Below, piece by piece: positions 16,994-26,286 of a DNA stretch of 64,000 nt. Made by a program: the position numbers and the translations under genes. The notes below the pieces were generated by a model that had not been told where the DNA came from, ran no database searches, and was given only the letters and a program-made list of their open reading frames with translations. The first letter of the stretch is position 1; every line of letters starts with the position of its first letter. Origin of the DNA: Candidatus Obscuribacterales bacterium (GTDB lineage Bacteria; Cyanobacteriota; Vampirovibrionia; Obscuribacterales; Obscuribacteraceae); the NCBI GenBank assembly GCA_031292355.1, contig JARLHI010000054.1:124001-188000 (forward strand), in the 5' to 3' direction.

Positions 16994-17155
16994 TTGATTT
17001 ACTTGGCCTCAATCGAATTCTTTGGAGTAGCGGGTGCATATGCCGGGTATGCCTTTGGAAGGCCATTCGGAGGACTTATTGGGGGACCTCTCGGACTTGC
17101 TTTTGGCGATTTTTTTGGTAGATGGGCTGGAGGCTTTTTTGGCTTTGGGAGGTAA
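16994..17155 (+). CDS. Possible small glycine-rich membrane peptide
   Basis: An open frame with no ATG, running from a stop near 16966. With a TTG at 16994 it would encode 53 residues: a hydrophobic start followed by a Gly-zipper-like stretch of GxxxG and FGG units (for example RPFGGLIGGPLGLAFGD) and ending FGFGR before TAA at 17153. The composition is far from random and the stop is 3 bases before the ATG of the next gene, suggesting coupling. The start codon is uncertain; it may be the tail of a gene whose front has decayed. Confidence 0.35.
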   Translation: MIYLASIEFFGVAGAYAGYAFGRPFGGLIGGPLGLAFGDFFGRWAGGFFGFGR

Positions 17156-17158
17156 TTC

Positions 17159-17542
17159 ATGACAAGAATCAATCGTGATACAGCTCACAAACTTGAATTT
17201 AACGGTCTACTAACTGTCCAGCGCACGGCCCAGTACCTTCTCTATTCCAGACGAATAGGTATCTATATAGACAATAAAAAAGCCGGTGCAATCCGCCGTG
17301 GTGAAACGAAATCCTTTCCGTTGGAGGCGGGGCAACATCACATTTTTGCTCAAATTGATTGGCTATCCACTCCGCCAATCTCTCTGGTACTTGCACCTGG
17401 AGAAAACAAAATGCTCTATCTTGGCATCGGTTATACCGGTTGGAAATTTTTCTCAACTCTCTTATATCTTTTTCGAAACCCTACCGACCTAATTTATCTC
17501 AGTGATAAAGAGAGCCCAAACGATGTTAGCGGTCATGACTAA
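17159..17542 (+). CDS. Small beta-rich protein, PEGA-like
   Basis: 127 residues, unrecognised. The middle (RIGIYIDNKKAGAIRRGETKSFPLEAGQHHIFAQIDW) reads, in parts, like a PEGA-type beta sandwich: a short strand, a 'magnitude of the element' turn, and a closing G(Q/T)H. Such domains are usually surface-associated, but there is no signal peptide here. A hydrophobic segment near 95-110 may touch the membrane. It follows the glycine-rich open frame by 3 bases. Confidence 0.55.
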   Translation: MTRINRDTAHKLEFNGLLTVQRTAQYLLYSRRIGIYIDNKKAGAIRRGETKSFPLEAGQHHIFAQIDWLSTPPISLVLAPGENKMLYLGIGYTGWKFFSTLLYLFRNPTDLIYLSDKESPNDVSGHD

Positions 17543-17650
17543 AGCAAGCACGACGCCAAATCAGCAATAAGCGCGCGACCCTCTACTCTAAGAGGTAAAA
17601 TGGTTTGTCAGCATCCAACCGAATAACCAAAATTTCAAGACAGTCGCTGC

Positions 17651-18055
17651 TCACTTCGTCAGCAAATAACGCAGCCCAATCAACATCATCAGCACGCCAA
17701 AACCGCGTTTTATATAAAGCTCTGGCGCAACCATCGTAATTCTGGCGCCAAAATAACTGCCCAGAAACATACCCAGCAAAAGCAGTATGGCGGCGCCCAC
17801 ATTGACGTCGCCTTTCTTGTAGTACTCAATTACTCCCATGATGCCAAAAGGAAGTAACAGTGCCGCAAGTGACGTGCCAATCGATTCTCTCATAGAAAAT
17901 CCAACGGCATAAGTCATCGCCGGTACGATGATAGTACCGCCGCCGATGCCAAACATGCCAGACATTATGCCGGCCATTAACCCGAGAATCAGAAGTTTGA
18001 CGAACTGAACGCTGGTCAAGGCCGAGAACAAATTCAAAAAGGCAGCCAAGTTCAT
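17651..18055 (-). CDS. Half-size TauE/SafE family membrane protein
   Basis: 134 residues with four predicted membrane segments. The motif GMFGIGGGTIIVPAM in the first loop and a GAxI turn are typical of the TauE/SafE (DUF81) family of anion exporters, which usually has about 250 residues in two similar halves. This protein corresponds to one half, so it probably works as a dimer. The stop is intact and both ends look natural. The substrate is unknown (sulfite, sulfonates and other anions in the family). It directly follows the SGNH-like cluster with 1 base between. Confidence 0.8.
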   Translation of the reverse strand: MNLAAFLNLFSALTSVQFVKLLILGLMAGIMSGMFGIGGGTIIVPAMTYAVGFSMRESIGTSLAALLLPFGIMGVIEYYKKGDVNVGAAILLLLGMFLGSYFGARITMVAPELYIKRGFGVLMMLIGLRYLLTK

Positions 18056-18056
18056 A

Positions 18057-19376
18057 TCAACGCCAGACGCCAGAAGGAGCGCTTGCCTGAGCGTTATTAT
18101 TGTCGGCGTCTGGAACTTCCTTACGCGCGATTTGGGTGCCCTCTCGTGCGGGCTTGAGAGCCGCCACTATCTGCGGTGAAGCGGCAATTTTATCGGCAAT
18201 GGTGGCAAAAAGTTTGTCTCCACCATAGCCATTCAAGTGCACCGTATCAAGAAAGTCATGTCTGACGAATTTATCAGAGGCGGTTAGATCTTCAAAAGTT
18301 GCGCCGTATTGAGTGCAATTTGCTGATATAAATCCACGGAACTGACTCCAGAAGGTTTCTGGCAACAAAGCTCTATTGCTGTCCTGACTGGGCATACCAA
18401 CCACCAGAACAGCTATGTGTTTCTCTTGCATGTCCTTAAGAAAAGCTGTAAAAAATGCTTTCTCAGTCGCATAAAGAGCTGGGTTAGAGTTGTGATAACG
18501 ATGCAAATATTCTTTGGTATTGTCGATATACGCGTCACAAATAAAGTGCGGTACAACCCATTCTTTAGGTTTAACATCACCAATAGAACCAGATATTGTC
18601 TGCAAGAATTTCTTTTCGTTTCTTCCATTAAGCGGTGCATCGCTCAAGTTGCTTGCAATTGCTTGATTCTCCGGCGGCAGGAACGCAGTCATTTCACTAG
18701 CCAGATCTTTTTGCATCTGCAGCCGTATGCGCTTCAAAGGCAAATACTGATCTAATTCCCAGTCCATATGGGCGAAGAAATCAGGATAGGCGGCTTTGTG
18801 CACATCGCTCAAACTGACATAAGGCGTGAAGAATTTGAACGAATCAGTAGCGCTTGCCGCTGGCAAATCATTGTCGATAAAGTCGCGTGGATTGACACCA
18901 AGCACAACCAATTTGGGCTTTTTACCTTCAGTCAAAAGCGCCCGAGACATCATCAAAGCGTCAGACACCATACCGCCGCCCATGGCTAGATTGAATGTCT
19001 CTGGATGATTGCCTGTGCGCGCTTCAATTTCTTTTTCGAGCGTAGAATTATGGCGATAAAGCACACAATCCAGGTCCGTTTTTGATTTATAAGAGTCTGC
19101 ACTAAAAGTAGCAGATGCCATTTGCGAACTACCAAATAAAACTACATCTGGTGCCTTTTCTCGCCGCAAATAAGATCGCGATAGCCACCAGGGCCATGGC
19201 CCCTGCTGACGTTTTTCATATTCGCTGGATTCAATGCTCGCCTGGCTGATTGCCTTCTTTTCAAAATGAGCATTGTATGCCACCAGTCCATTAATAGCTA
19301 AGAAAGCAAGCAAGGCTACGGCAAAACTAAATTTGCTATTCAAGTTCTTTGTGTTGGTGCTATTGTCTGCTGCCAT
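18057..19376 (-). CDS. SGNH-like membrane protein, paralogue 3 of 3 (AlgJ/DltD-like)
   Basis: 439 residues: one N-terminal membrane anchor (about 17-35) and an extracytoplasmic SGNH-hydrolase-like domain. Block I is LFGSSQM with a candidate nucleophile Ser; the middle has FNLAMGGG and GVNPRDFID; the late DTVHLN provides the Asp-x-x-His pair. Together with an MBOAT such proteins transfer acyl groups onto cell-surface polymers (AlgJ/AlgX with AlgI, DltD with DltB). It is third in a tandem series and overlaps its neighbour by 1 base. Substrate unknown. Confidence 0.75.
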   Translation of the reverse strand: MAADNSTNTKNLNSKFSFAVALLAFLAINGLVAYNAHFEKKAISQASIESSEYEKRQQGPWPWWLSRSYLRREKAPDVVLFGSSQMASATFSADSYKSKTDLDCVLYRHNSTLEKEIEARTGNHPETFNLAMGGGMVSDALMMSRALLTEGKKPKLVVLGVNPRDFIDNDLPAASATDSFKFFTPYVSLSDVHKAAYPDFFAHMDWELDQYLPLKRIRLQMQKDLASEMTAFLPPENQAIASNLSDAPLNGRNEKKFLQTISGSIGDVKPKEWVVPHFICDAYIDNTKEYLHRYHNSNPALYATEKAFFTAFLKDMQEKHIAVLVVGMPSQDSNRALLPETFWSQFRGFISANCTQYGATFEDLTASDKFVRHDFLDTVHLNGYGGDKLFATIADKIAASPQIVAALKPAREGTQIARKEVPDADNNNAQASAPSGVWR

Positions 19377-20686
19377 TATTTGCTACCACCAGCAGCCGAA
19401 GCCGATGCACTAATATTTTTGCGCCTGTCTAGCTCCAAACCAGCCATTTTCAGAGCTCCAGACGTCCCTTGAATCTTGCCCAGTTTTGTCACTAGCTGAT
19501 CGAAAAACTTGGTGCCACCAAAGGCGTTAAGATGTACTGAGTCATGAAAGTCTTTCAAATTGAATAGCGACAAATCGCACAAATTGATTTCAGCAAGCCC
19601 CTGTTCAAAGGCGAATTTTTCCAATTCACGAACGTAATTGGCATGATTTTCAGCTTTGAGAATATCAAGATTGATCTGGGTCAAAGGCATATTGATGAGA
19701 ATCAAATCAATTTTTTCTCTTCTGCAATAAGCCGTCAGTTTACGCAAAAAATAAAACTGTGTTTTAAAAACCGCTGTCTCAGGGTGTTTGTATCGGTCCT
19801 TATAATTTTGAGTGTCGTCATCGAATTGCCTGTCGGCTTGATCGCGCGTCACAGGCACAGACATCATTGAGCCCGGAAATATCTCCGCGCCCAGGTAAGA
19901 CGGCAATATTCTACGTCTATCCCACCATGTAAAAGGTGTACTCGACCATGGTCTGGGCACCAATCGATCAACAACAACCTGAACAACGTCTGAAATCATC
20001 ATCTGCAAATCGAGGGCCGAGCCATACAAGAACAAATGCTTCTGCAAATACCAGTCGAAACGCGGCAATGGTGAACGATACAAGCCGCTTGCAATTTCAT
20101 CTGTATTGACCAGACGTTTCAAATACCGATAGCTTTCGGTATCGGTTGGACTGCCCAATGTGCTGTCAATAAAATCGCGCGGTGCCACGCCATAAATCAC
20201 GACATCTGGTCGCTGGGATGTATTGACCATTGCCTGCAACATCAAATAGGCATCAGATGGCATTTGCCCAGGAGCCGACAAATTGAAGGTGTCGAATTTG
20301 CCACCAAATGCGGTGCTCAGCACATGGTCAAGGTATGAGGCTTTGTGATACTGAGTCAAATCCAAAGGGTGATTTAAATAATTAGCATCGGCAGTAGCTA
20401 CTGCACTAACCATCAAAGAAGAGCCAAGCAAGGCGACATTGTGCAAGTCCTTATCGCTGCGCAAGTCTTGCATAGTCCACCAGGACCAGCCATGCAAAAG
20501 AAAACGATAGGGATCGAAATCGAATGGCTCAGCAAACGAGAGTAAAAAATTGATGGCGATAAAAGCGACCGCAGAGACCATGAACACACTACGTTTACCC
20601 AGGCGCGGCGGCTTTACAGACGAAGCCGAAGTTGCAGCAACTTCAGCCTCCTCTTTAACAAATTCTCGCGACGCCAATATTGTCAT
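19376..20686 (-). CDS. SGNH-like membrane protein, paralogue 2 of 3
   Basis: 436 residues, with the same layout as its two neighbours: a short cytoplasmic start, a membrane anchor at about 32-50, then an SGNH-like domain. Visible blocks are LLGSSLM, FNLSAPGQMPSDA, YGVAPRDFID and DSVHLN near the C-terminus. It is closest to the upstream paralogue in the GxMPSDAYL segment. The gene overlaps the upstream paralogue by 4 bases and the downstream one by 1, so all three are likely translated together. The product is expected to act in the periplasm. Confidence 0.75.
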   Translation of the reverse strand: MTILASREFVKEEAEVAATSASSVKPPRLGKRSVFMVSAVAFIAINFLLSFAEPFDFDPYRFLLHGWSWWTMQDLRSDKDLHNVALLGSSLMVSAVATADANYLNHPLDLTQYHKASYLDHVLSTAFGGKFDTFNLSAPGQMPSDAYLMLQAMVNTSQRPDVVIYGVAPRDFIDSTLGSPTDTESYRYLKRLVNTDEIASGLYRSPLPRFDWYLQKHLFLYGSALDLQMMISDVVQVVVDRLVPRPWSSTPFTWWDRRRILPSYLGAEIFPGSMMSVPVTRDQADRQFDDDTQNYKDRYKHPETAVFKTQFYFLRKLTAYCRREKIDLILINMPLTQINLDILKAENHANYVRELEKFAFEQGLAEINLCDLSLFNLKDFHDSVHLNAFGGTKFFDQLVTKLGKIQGTSGALKMAGLELDRRKNISASASAAGGSK

Positions 20687-21984
20687 AGAAGGGATTCCTT
20701 GCGCGAAGCCAGGTGCAAGCGCCCGACCGGAGAACCTTCATCAGCACCACCTGGCAATTTCTTAAAACTCAAGGCTTGGCTCACTCTGCTATCGCGCGCT
20801 AATTCCTGCACAAGCGCGGTGAGCATTTTGCGTCCACCCACTGAATTAAGATGGACTGTGTCATTGAAATCAGCTATTTCATAACCACCAGAGTTAAATA
20901 AATCGACCAGTTTGACGCCTTTGCTCGACGCCAGCACATGGACGGCTTTGTTATAAACATCCGTGGCATATGGTCCAAGCAATCGACGATTGATATCGGT
21001 AATCGGCATAGAAACTAGCACTACAGTGGTGCCGCGTGACTTAGCGATATCTATGGTCTCGGAAAGAAATTTCATTTGAGTGAGGAAAGTATCCCACTTC
21101 AACTCTTTATAGCGATTTTTGTATTCAGCCACATTATCGACAAAAGCCGGCTGCGGTCTGTCTACATAAGGACGGAACATGGCGTCATTGACACCACATT
21201 CGAAAGGATGATATTCGGGCATGATCTGACGTCTGTCAGCAATTGAAATTGGTTTGGTGGCAGGGGCGATTTTATCAAGCACCAAAGCCGCTAAACGCTG
21301 ACCAGTAGTTGCTAAGTCGATGCGATGCCCATATGTGTAAAAGGCTCTTCCCAACTCATAAGTCAAGCGTGTTTGCCAGTCTGGTGCAATTGCTGCAATA
21401 TGATCGTTGTAGTCACCAAAACGAGAAAGCCATAAGAATGGATCTGTCGCCTGCGGACAAGGCAGCAAATTGTCCATGAAGTCGCGCGGACCAACTCCAT
21501 AAACAAGGACATTTGGACTCTTTTCACCTTTGAACAAAAACTTCTCAATCAAGTATGCGTCAGAGGGCATTTCACCGGGCAGCGAAAAATTGAACGAAGT
21601 AATTTCACGACCGGTTGCCTTTTTGAAACCTTTTTCAAAAAACCAGCTGCGATTGTGACGTGGAGCATCGATTTCACCGTTAATGAGGTCAGAGTCGGTG
21701 TTGCCAACTGGATATAAAACCAATGACGAACCAACAAAAGCCACGCTCGGTGTGCCGACATCCTTTTTGAATAAATGTTCGACAGCAAGACCCGTCCACG
21801 TGTAAAACGGAAAATCTTCCGGCTTCAGTGCCCCGATTTTAGTTTGAGCCCAGACAGCGTTGAGAACAAAGAAAATTGCCAGAGCAGCAAATGTCCGGTT
21901 AACCCGAACAGAGCTGCCGGTCAATTTTCCCTCCGCACGCCCCTCTGACGAGGAGCTAAGTGGTGGCTTCGACATAGTTTCCAC
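20683..21984 (-). CDS. SGNH-like membrane protein, paralogue 1 of 3
   Basis: 433 residues. N-terminal anchor at about 29-45, then the SGNH-like domain with FVGSSLV, FNFSLPGEMPSDA, YGVGPRDFMD and DTVHLNSVGG. The His of DTVHLN and the Ser of GSS are the likely catalytic pair. Lies 16 bases after the MBOAT gene, the position that alginate- and DltD-type acetylation partners take. Three divergent copies suggest specialisation toward different acceptors or steps. Confidence 0.77.
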   Translation of the reverse strand: METMSKPPLSSSSEGRAEGKLTGSSVRVNRTFAALAIFFVLNAVWAQTKIGALKPEDFPFYTWTGLAVEHLFKKDVGTPSVAFVGSSLVLYPVGNTDSDLINGEIDAPRHNRSWFFEKGFKKATGREITSFNFSLPGEMPSDAYLIEKFLFKGEKSPNVLVYGVGPRDFMDNLLPCPQATDPFLWLSRFGDYNDHIAAIAPDWQTRLTYELGRAFYTYGHRIDLATTGQRLAALVLDKIAPATKPISIADRRQIMPEYHPFECGVNDAMFRPYVDRPQPAFVDNVAEYKNRYKELKWDTFLTQMKFLSETIDIAKSRGTTVVLVSMPITDINRRLLGPYATDVYNKAVHVLASSKGVKLVDLFNSGGYEIADFNDTVHLNSVGGRKMLTALVQELARDSRVSQALSFKKLPGGADEGSPVGRLHLASRKESLL

Positions 21985-22000
21985 TGATTAGAATTGGAAC

Positions 22001-23449
22001 CTAGAATTGGAAATAAATGAACTTAGGACTGCTGTCGGGACTGAAGATGGTGAGGATACACATCAATGCCACCATTACGCCTACTTGCAGTGCCCATGGT
22101 GGGCTCAAGTAGAATTTCTTGTCGTTCATCCAGGCAATGATTGGCTGTGAAAGCATCATCAATGGAAGGATCAACACAAGCGATGGGAAGATGATGGGAT
22201 CGCGAATCTGCAAAATCGCCAGTTGGCTAGCAGAGAAATGCATCAGTTCGGCCGGCACAGCAACGAGCTTCTGAATAATTTGCATGGCGATAGGCACAGA
22301 ATCAGCTCTGAAAAATACCCAGCCGATGCAAACGATGTGGAAAGTAGCAACGATCGATGCCCAGTGATAGACCTTCGATTCGATGATTTCTTTGCCCACA
22401 CCAATCTTAGCGAGAGCTTCTGAGTACAACTTGTGAGCAATCAACAACGCGCCCTGATATGCACCCCAGACTAAAAAGTGCATTGCAGCTCCGTGCCACA
22501 AGCCACCAAGAGCCATGGTGATAAACAGATTGCGATAGTTGAGAATCTTCGAGCAACGCGAACCGCCCAATGGAATGAAGAGATAATCTCTCAACCAGGA
22601 CGAAAGGCTGATGTGCCAGCGATTCCAGAAATCAGCTACGTTGGCTGCAAGGTATGGCAGATTGAAGTTGATTGGCACTTTGTAGCCAAACAACATGGCA
22701 GAGCCGCGAGCAATGTCGGTGTAGCCGGCAAAGTCAAAGAAGATTTGAAAGGCAAAAGCGTAAGTAATTAGCCACATATCGCAGGAGGAGAAATTGCCTG
22801 GATGACCAAAACCAGCTGCCACAACGTTCGATAGATTGTCGGCGATGATCACTTTCTTGAAGAGCCCCATGAGGATCATCTGCATGCCTTCGTCAACGTA
22901 TTCCCATTTGAATTTGGCAGGAATACTCAATTGCGGAATAAAGTCCTGATAGCGCTTGATTGGTCCGGCAATTTGAGTCGGGAAGAACGAAGCGAACAAC
23001 GCGAATTCAGTGAATTTTTTGACTGGCTCGCGTCCTCTATACACTTCGACGGCGTAGTGAATAAATTCGAAAACGAAGAACGAAATACCCAGCGGCAATA
23101 TGATGTGCAGATGCGGCTCTCTCCAGCTTACGTGGAAAAGACCGAGCGCGTCTTTAACCGAGCCCAGGGCAAACGTCAGATATTTAAATATGGCCAGAGT
23201 AACAAGGTTCACGGCGACGATCACGCCAATGATGAACTTCTTGTTCTCGGTCTTCTGAAGCAGTGGCACCAAATAGAAATTGGCAGCCGTCAGACCAAGT
23301 ATGAGGAGACCATAAATTGGCTTCCACGACATGTAGAAGACATAGCTTGCCACTAGAAGTAGTGGCACTCTTGCTTTATGTGGAAGTATCCAGTAAAGCA
23401 GGAATACCGTTGGCAAAAACACCAGGTATTGCAAACTGTTGAATAACAA
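22001..23449 (-). CDS. MBOAT family O-acyltransferase (AlgI-like)
   Basis: About 482 residues from the TTG at 23449. A polytopic inner-membrane acyltransferase with the PRRISLSSWLRDYLFIPLGG-type segment (here NRWHISLSSWLRDY) and the catalytic His in LGGLWHGAAMHF. This family moves acyl groups from a cytoplasmic donor across the membrane to extracellular polysaccharide, teichoic acid or peptidoglycan. I chose TTG because an AAGGAG Shine-Dalgarno sits 7 bases before it and the protein then begins LFNSLQYL, as AlgI homologues do. An in-frame start 11 codons upstream would put hydrophilic residues in front. First gene of the SGNH cluster. Confidence 0.9.
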   Translation of the reverse strand: MLFNSLQYLVFLPTVFLLYWILPHKARVPLLLVASYVFYMSWKPIYGLLILGLTAANFYLVPLLQKTENKKFIIGVIVAVNLVTLAIFKYLTFALGSVKDALGLFHVSWREPHLHIILPLGISFFVFEFIHYAVEVYRGREPVKKFTEFALFASFFPTQIAGPIKRYQDFIPQLSIPAKFKWEYVDEGMQMILMGLFKKVIIADNLSNVVAAGFGHPGNFSSCDMWLITYAFAFQIFFDFAGYTDIARGSAMLFGYKVPINFNLPYLAANVADFWNRWHISLSSWLRDYLFIPLGGSRCSKILNYRNLFITMALGGLWHGAAMHFLVWGAYQGALLIAHKLYSEALAKIGVGKEIIESKVYHWASIVATFHIVCIGWVFFRADSVPIAMQIIQKLVAVPAELMHFSASQLAILQIRDPIIFPSLVLILPLMMLSQPIIAWMNDKKFYLSPPWALQVGVMVALMCILTIFSPDSSPKFIYFQF

Positions 23450-23456
23450 GTGAGTT

Positions 23457-23462
23457 CTCCTT
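23457..23462 (-). promoter_or_regulatory. Shine-Dalgarno that fixes the MBOAT TTG start
   Basis: AAGGAG on the minus strand with a 7-base spacer to the TTG at 23449. It is the best ribosome site near this gene's start and lies inside the reading frame of the longer alternative, which argues against that alternative. Confidence 0.7.
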
Positions 23463-23631
23463 CCTCGCTCTGAGCCCGACAAGCCAAATTCACTTTATGA
23501 CAACCGCCAAACACGGTATTCGCCAAGTTCCAGTGGCTCGCATCACATAATAGAGGGTAGATATCAAGAATGTACGGACTGGTGATTCTCTTAATCTAAA
23601 AAGTCTATAGTGTCAGGTCGCTGTAAGACCT

Positions 23632-23675
23632 AAAAAGCCCACCAGGCTAGAATTTCGTCTTCCAGACAAGGTGGG
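23632..23675 (-). terminator. Rho-independent terminator of the der-plsY-htrA-regulator run
   Basis: Minus-strand stem CCCACC (23675-23670) with GGTGGG (23643-23638), with an inner GTCT/AGAC pair, followed by a TTTTT tract at 23636-23632. It lies about 30 bases after the stop of the response-regulator gene and ends a run of co-directional genes that extends back to 29.8 kb. Confidence 0.75.
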
Positions 23676-23706
23676 TCAGTTAAAAAGGTTGTAAGTAGTT
23701 TGTGAA

Positions 23707-24423
23707 CTATTCCCCGGCAGTGCGCGAGAAGCCTTCCGGAATAAGCTGGTAACCGCCGCCATACACCGTTCGTATATATTTATGCTCGGTTGTTTCCAGT
23801 CTAGTGCGTAAATGTCTGATGTGAACGCGGATTGTATCGACGTCATCATCTGGCGCATAGCCCCACACTTCTTCCAGAAGCTTGCCTGTCGACACTGTCT
23901 GACCATGATGTTGCATCAGACAATGCAGTATTTCAAACTCCGTAGGTGTCAGTTTCACTACCTTATCCCGAACTTTTGCTTGCAAATTTTCCGGAATAAG
24001 AGTGATTTCACCTGCATGCAAAATTTCCGGCAGAGTTGCCGAGTGCGGAACAGATCCCGAACGTCTCAAAAGCGCCCGAATGCGCACCTGCAATTCCGGA
24101 ATCTCAAATGGTTTAACCAGATAATCATCAGCGCCTGAATCAAAGCCTGTCACTTTGTCCTTGGTCATACCGAGCGCCGTCAGCATCAAAATAGGAATGC
24201 CATTTGTGACCGGGTTCTGACGCAGACGTTGAGCGACTGTGTAGCCGTCGAGGTCAGGCATCATGACGTCGAGAACGACCAAATCTGGGCGTTGTTGCTG
24301 TGATAAGGCCAACCCTTTAATGCCGTCATTGGCTGTTGTGACAATGTGTCCAAGCAGCTCCAGATTGATTTTCACCAATTCGGCAATGGCCTGGTCGTCA
24401 TCTATTACGAGAATCCTTGACAC
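23707..24423 (-). CDS. OmpR-family response regulator, RpaB-like
   Basis: 238 residues. Receiver domain (1-120) with the acidic pair at 8-10, phospho-acceptor Asp52 (VVLDVMMP), and Thr/Lys switch residues in LMLTAL and LVKPF. The C-terminal winged helix (about 140-232) has [12 protein letters not shown] and the closing TVYGGGYQL. The overall look resembles the cyanobacterial RpaA/RpaB group, which respond to stress and light. No histidine kinase is adjacent, so its partner is elsewhere. It follows the HtrA-like gene by 37 bases. Confidence 0.85.
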   Translation of the reverse strand: MSRILVIDDDQAIAELVKINLELLGHIVTTANDGIKGLALSQQQRPDLVVLDVMMPDLDGYTVAQRLRQNPVTNGIPILMLTALGMTKDKVTGFDSGADDYLVKPFEIPELQVRIRALLRRSGSVPHSATLPEILHAGEITLIPENLQAKVRDKVVKLTPTEFEILHCLMQHHGQTVSTGKLLEEVWGYAPDDDVDTIRVHIRHLRTRLETTEHKYIRTVYGGGYQLIPEGFSRTAGE

Positions 24424-24460
24424 TATTTCTCTCCGTCTTCCAAACTTTTTTTTACGCTGT

Positions 24461-25606
24461 TTACGCAGGGCTAGCAGCTGTTAATTTTACTGGAATTTTA
24501 ACAACCTTCTTGTTCCGGAGCACTGTCAATGTTACTACTTGACCTGCTTTCTTTTGTTCTATGTACGAAAGAAGGTCGTCATTGCTTTTGACAGTCACAT
24601 TATCCACTGCCGTAATAATGTCTGCCAGAGAATTGTCCACCATCTGAATCACTCCAGCTGGCAACTTATAAAGGACAACCTTAGGTCCGGTTAATCCAGC
24701 TTTACCAGCCGCTCCCTCTGGGTCAACATAAGCAACACGCAAAGCGCCATCTGTTTCAATGCATTGCAAGCCGATTTCGGGACGAGAAACAAAGTGGTGG
24801 GCAATCAATTCCGGAATAATGCGTTTAGCAATATTTGCAGGAATGGCCAAGCCTATCCCCGCAGACTGGCCCGATTTACTGAGAATTGCAGTGTTGATGC
24901 CAATCAATCTTGCCGAAGAATCCAGCAAGGGACCTCCAGAATTGCCTGGATTGATAGCCGCATCGGTTTGAATCACACCTTTAATGATGCGATTGTTTTC
25001 TGATTTAAGTGTTCTCCCCAAACTGGACACAATACCTGTAGTCATCGTTCGATCGAAACCGAAAGGATTGCCGATGGCAAAAACGCGGCGCCCTACTTCC
25101 AGTTTGGACGAATCGCCAAAGGGTGTAATCGTCAATCGCATTCCTTTAGGCACTTCGATTTTTATAACAGCAAGATCATTCGATGGATCCTGACCAACGA
25201 GCGCGCCACGCAAGGTGGTGCCATCCCAAAGCGTTACTTTGATGGCATTGGCGTTTTCAATGACGTGAAAATTCGTAAGAATATAGCCTTCTTCCGAAAT
25301 AATCACGCCAGAACCTATTCCCTGTTCCGGTACCACATTGAAGAAAAGGTCATTATCAGTGGTGCGCGATATATTGACGACAGCGCGGTTAGCCATTTTG
25401 TAGACACGCACATTGACTGCTTCATCTGGCGTCAGCACGTCACCTTTGACTGACGTCGCCACGATTTCTTTAACAGGCACCATTTTTACAATGGTTTTGC
25501 TGGCGGTACTTGTTTGCTTGGCGCTATCAGCTGCAAAAGCCGCTTTTACCCCTACTGCTAAAACAAACGCAGACGACATCATCAGAATAAAAATACGCTT
25601 TTTCAT
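24461..25606 (-). CDS. HtrA/DegP-like trypsin-fold serine protease with one PDZ domain
   Basis: 381 residues. Signal peptide at 1-25 (hydrophobic core, AFA cleavage site). Protease domain with catalytic His (TNFHVIENA, about 113), Asp ([10 protein letters not shown], about 144) and Ser ([10 protein letters not shown], about 222). A C-terminal PDZ domain follows at about 280-375. Acts in the periplasm on misfolded proteins. One PDZ makes it more like DegS or HhoA-type proteases than DegP, which has two. It is separated from plsY by 4 bases. Confidence 0.9.
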   Translation of the reverse strand: MKKRIFILMMSSAFVLAVGVKAAFAADSAKQTSTASKTIVKMVPVKEIVATSVKGDVLTPDEAVNVRVYKMANRAVVNISRTTDNDLFFNVVPEQGIGSGVIISEEGYILTNFHVIENANAIKVTLWDGTTLRGALVGQDPSNDLAVIKIEVPKGMRLTITPFGDSSKLEVGRRVFAIGNPFGFDRTMTTGIVSSLGRTLKSENNRIIKGVIQTDAAINPGNSGGPLLDSSARLIGINTAILSKSGQSAGIGLAIPANIAKRIIPELIAHHFVSRPEIGLQCIETDGALRVAYVDPEGAAGKAGLTGPKVVLYKLPAGVIQMVDNSLADIITAVDNVTVKSNDDLLSYIEQKKAGQVVTLTVLRNKKVVKIPVKLTAASPA

Positions 25607-25610
25607 TTAA

Positions 25611-26264
25611 TTACTTAGCCTCAGCACTTTCAGTCGCGGCTTTCTTCTGCCCGATTTTTGGCTCGGTGCCTTTGAGCAAACGCTGAATATTTGACTTATG
25701 CCTGTAGGTGACATAGACGAAACCAAAGAAACAATAGAGCACATCAGCCGGCGGCGATTTCAACAGCCAAAAATAAATGCCACACAATGCTACAGCACCA
25801 ATGGACGCCACTGAAACATACTTGGTGACAAACATGATAGTTAGCCATGTAACAAAGGTGCACAAGCCGCCCATAGGATTAAGCGCAAAGAGTGTACCAA
25901 GCCCAGTTGCCGCACTCTTGCCGCCCTGCCAGTTGAGAAAAATTGATTTGCTGTGAGCAATCAGACAAACCACAGAAACAATGGCAGGCATTATTTCTGG
26001 TGGCACCATGGTCAAGTCGGTAAAGCAACCGTGCGATTCCATGTACTTAGCAATAAGAACTGGTATGACGCCTTTAAAAACATCGGTAAAAAAGACAAAC
26101 ACACCGGCTGGTTTACCGACCGTGCGAAATACATTGGTCGCACCAGTTGAGCCCGAACCGTGCTCGCGCACGTCGATGCCTTTAGCCACTTTGCCTGTCC
26201 AATAGCCAAACGGCATTGCGGCAATAAAATAAGAACCAATCATCAAAAGTAGTGCATTCAGCAT
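25611..26264 (-). CDS. plsY: Acyl-phosphate:glycerol-3-phosphate acyltransferase PlsY
   Basis: 217 residues with five membrane segments. Family motifs are present: GSGSTGATNVFRTVG for acyl-phosphate/G3P binding, KGVIPVLIA, and the WQGGKSAATGLGTLFAL loop. It makes lysophosphatidic acid, the first step of phospholipid synthesis, from acyl-phosphate supplied by PlsX. No plsX is in the window. It follows der by 22 bases, a pairing common in many bacteria. Confidence 0.94.
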   Translation of the reverse strand: MLNALLLMIGSYFIAAMPFGYWTGKVAKGIDVREHGSGSTGATNVFRTVGKPAGVFVFFTDVFKGVIPVLIAKYMESHGCFTDLTMVPPEIMPAIVSVVCLIAHSKSIFLNWQGGKSAATGLGTLFALNPMGGLCTFVTWLTIMFVTKYVSVASIGAVALCGIYFWLLKSPPADVLYCFFGFVYVTYRHKSNIQRLLKGTEPKIGQKKAATESAEAK

Positions 26265-26286
26265 TTTCTTAGACTTCTAGACTTCG

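Noticed and set aside
16897..17121. 74-codon plus-strand open frame
   Set aside because: Rich in Cys, Arg and Trp, as expected for a shifted frame; the glycine-rich frame in the same DNA has far more protein-like composition.
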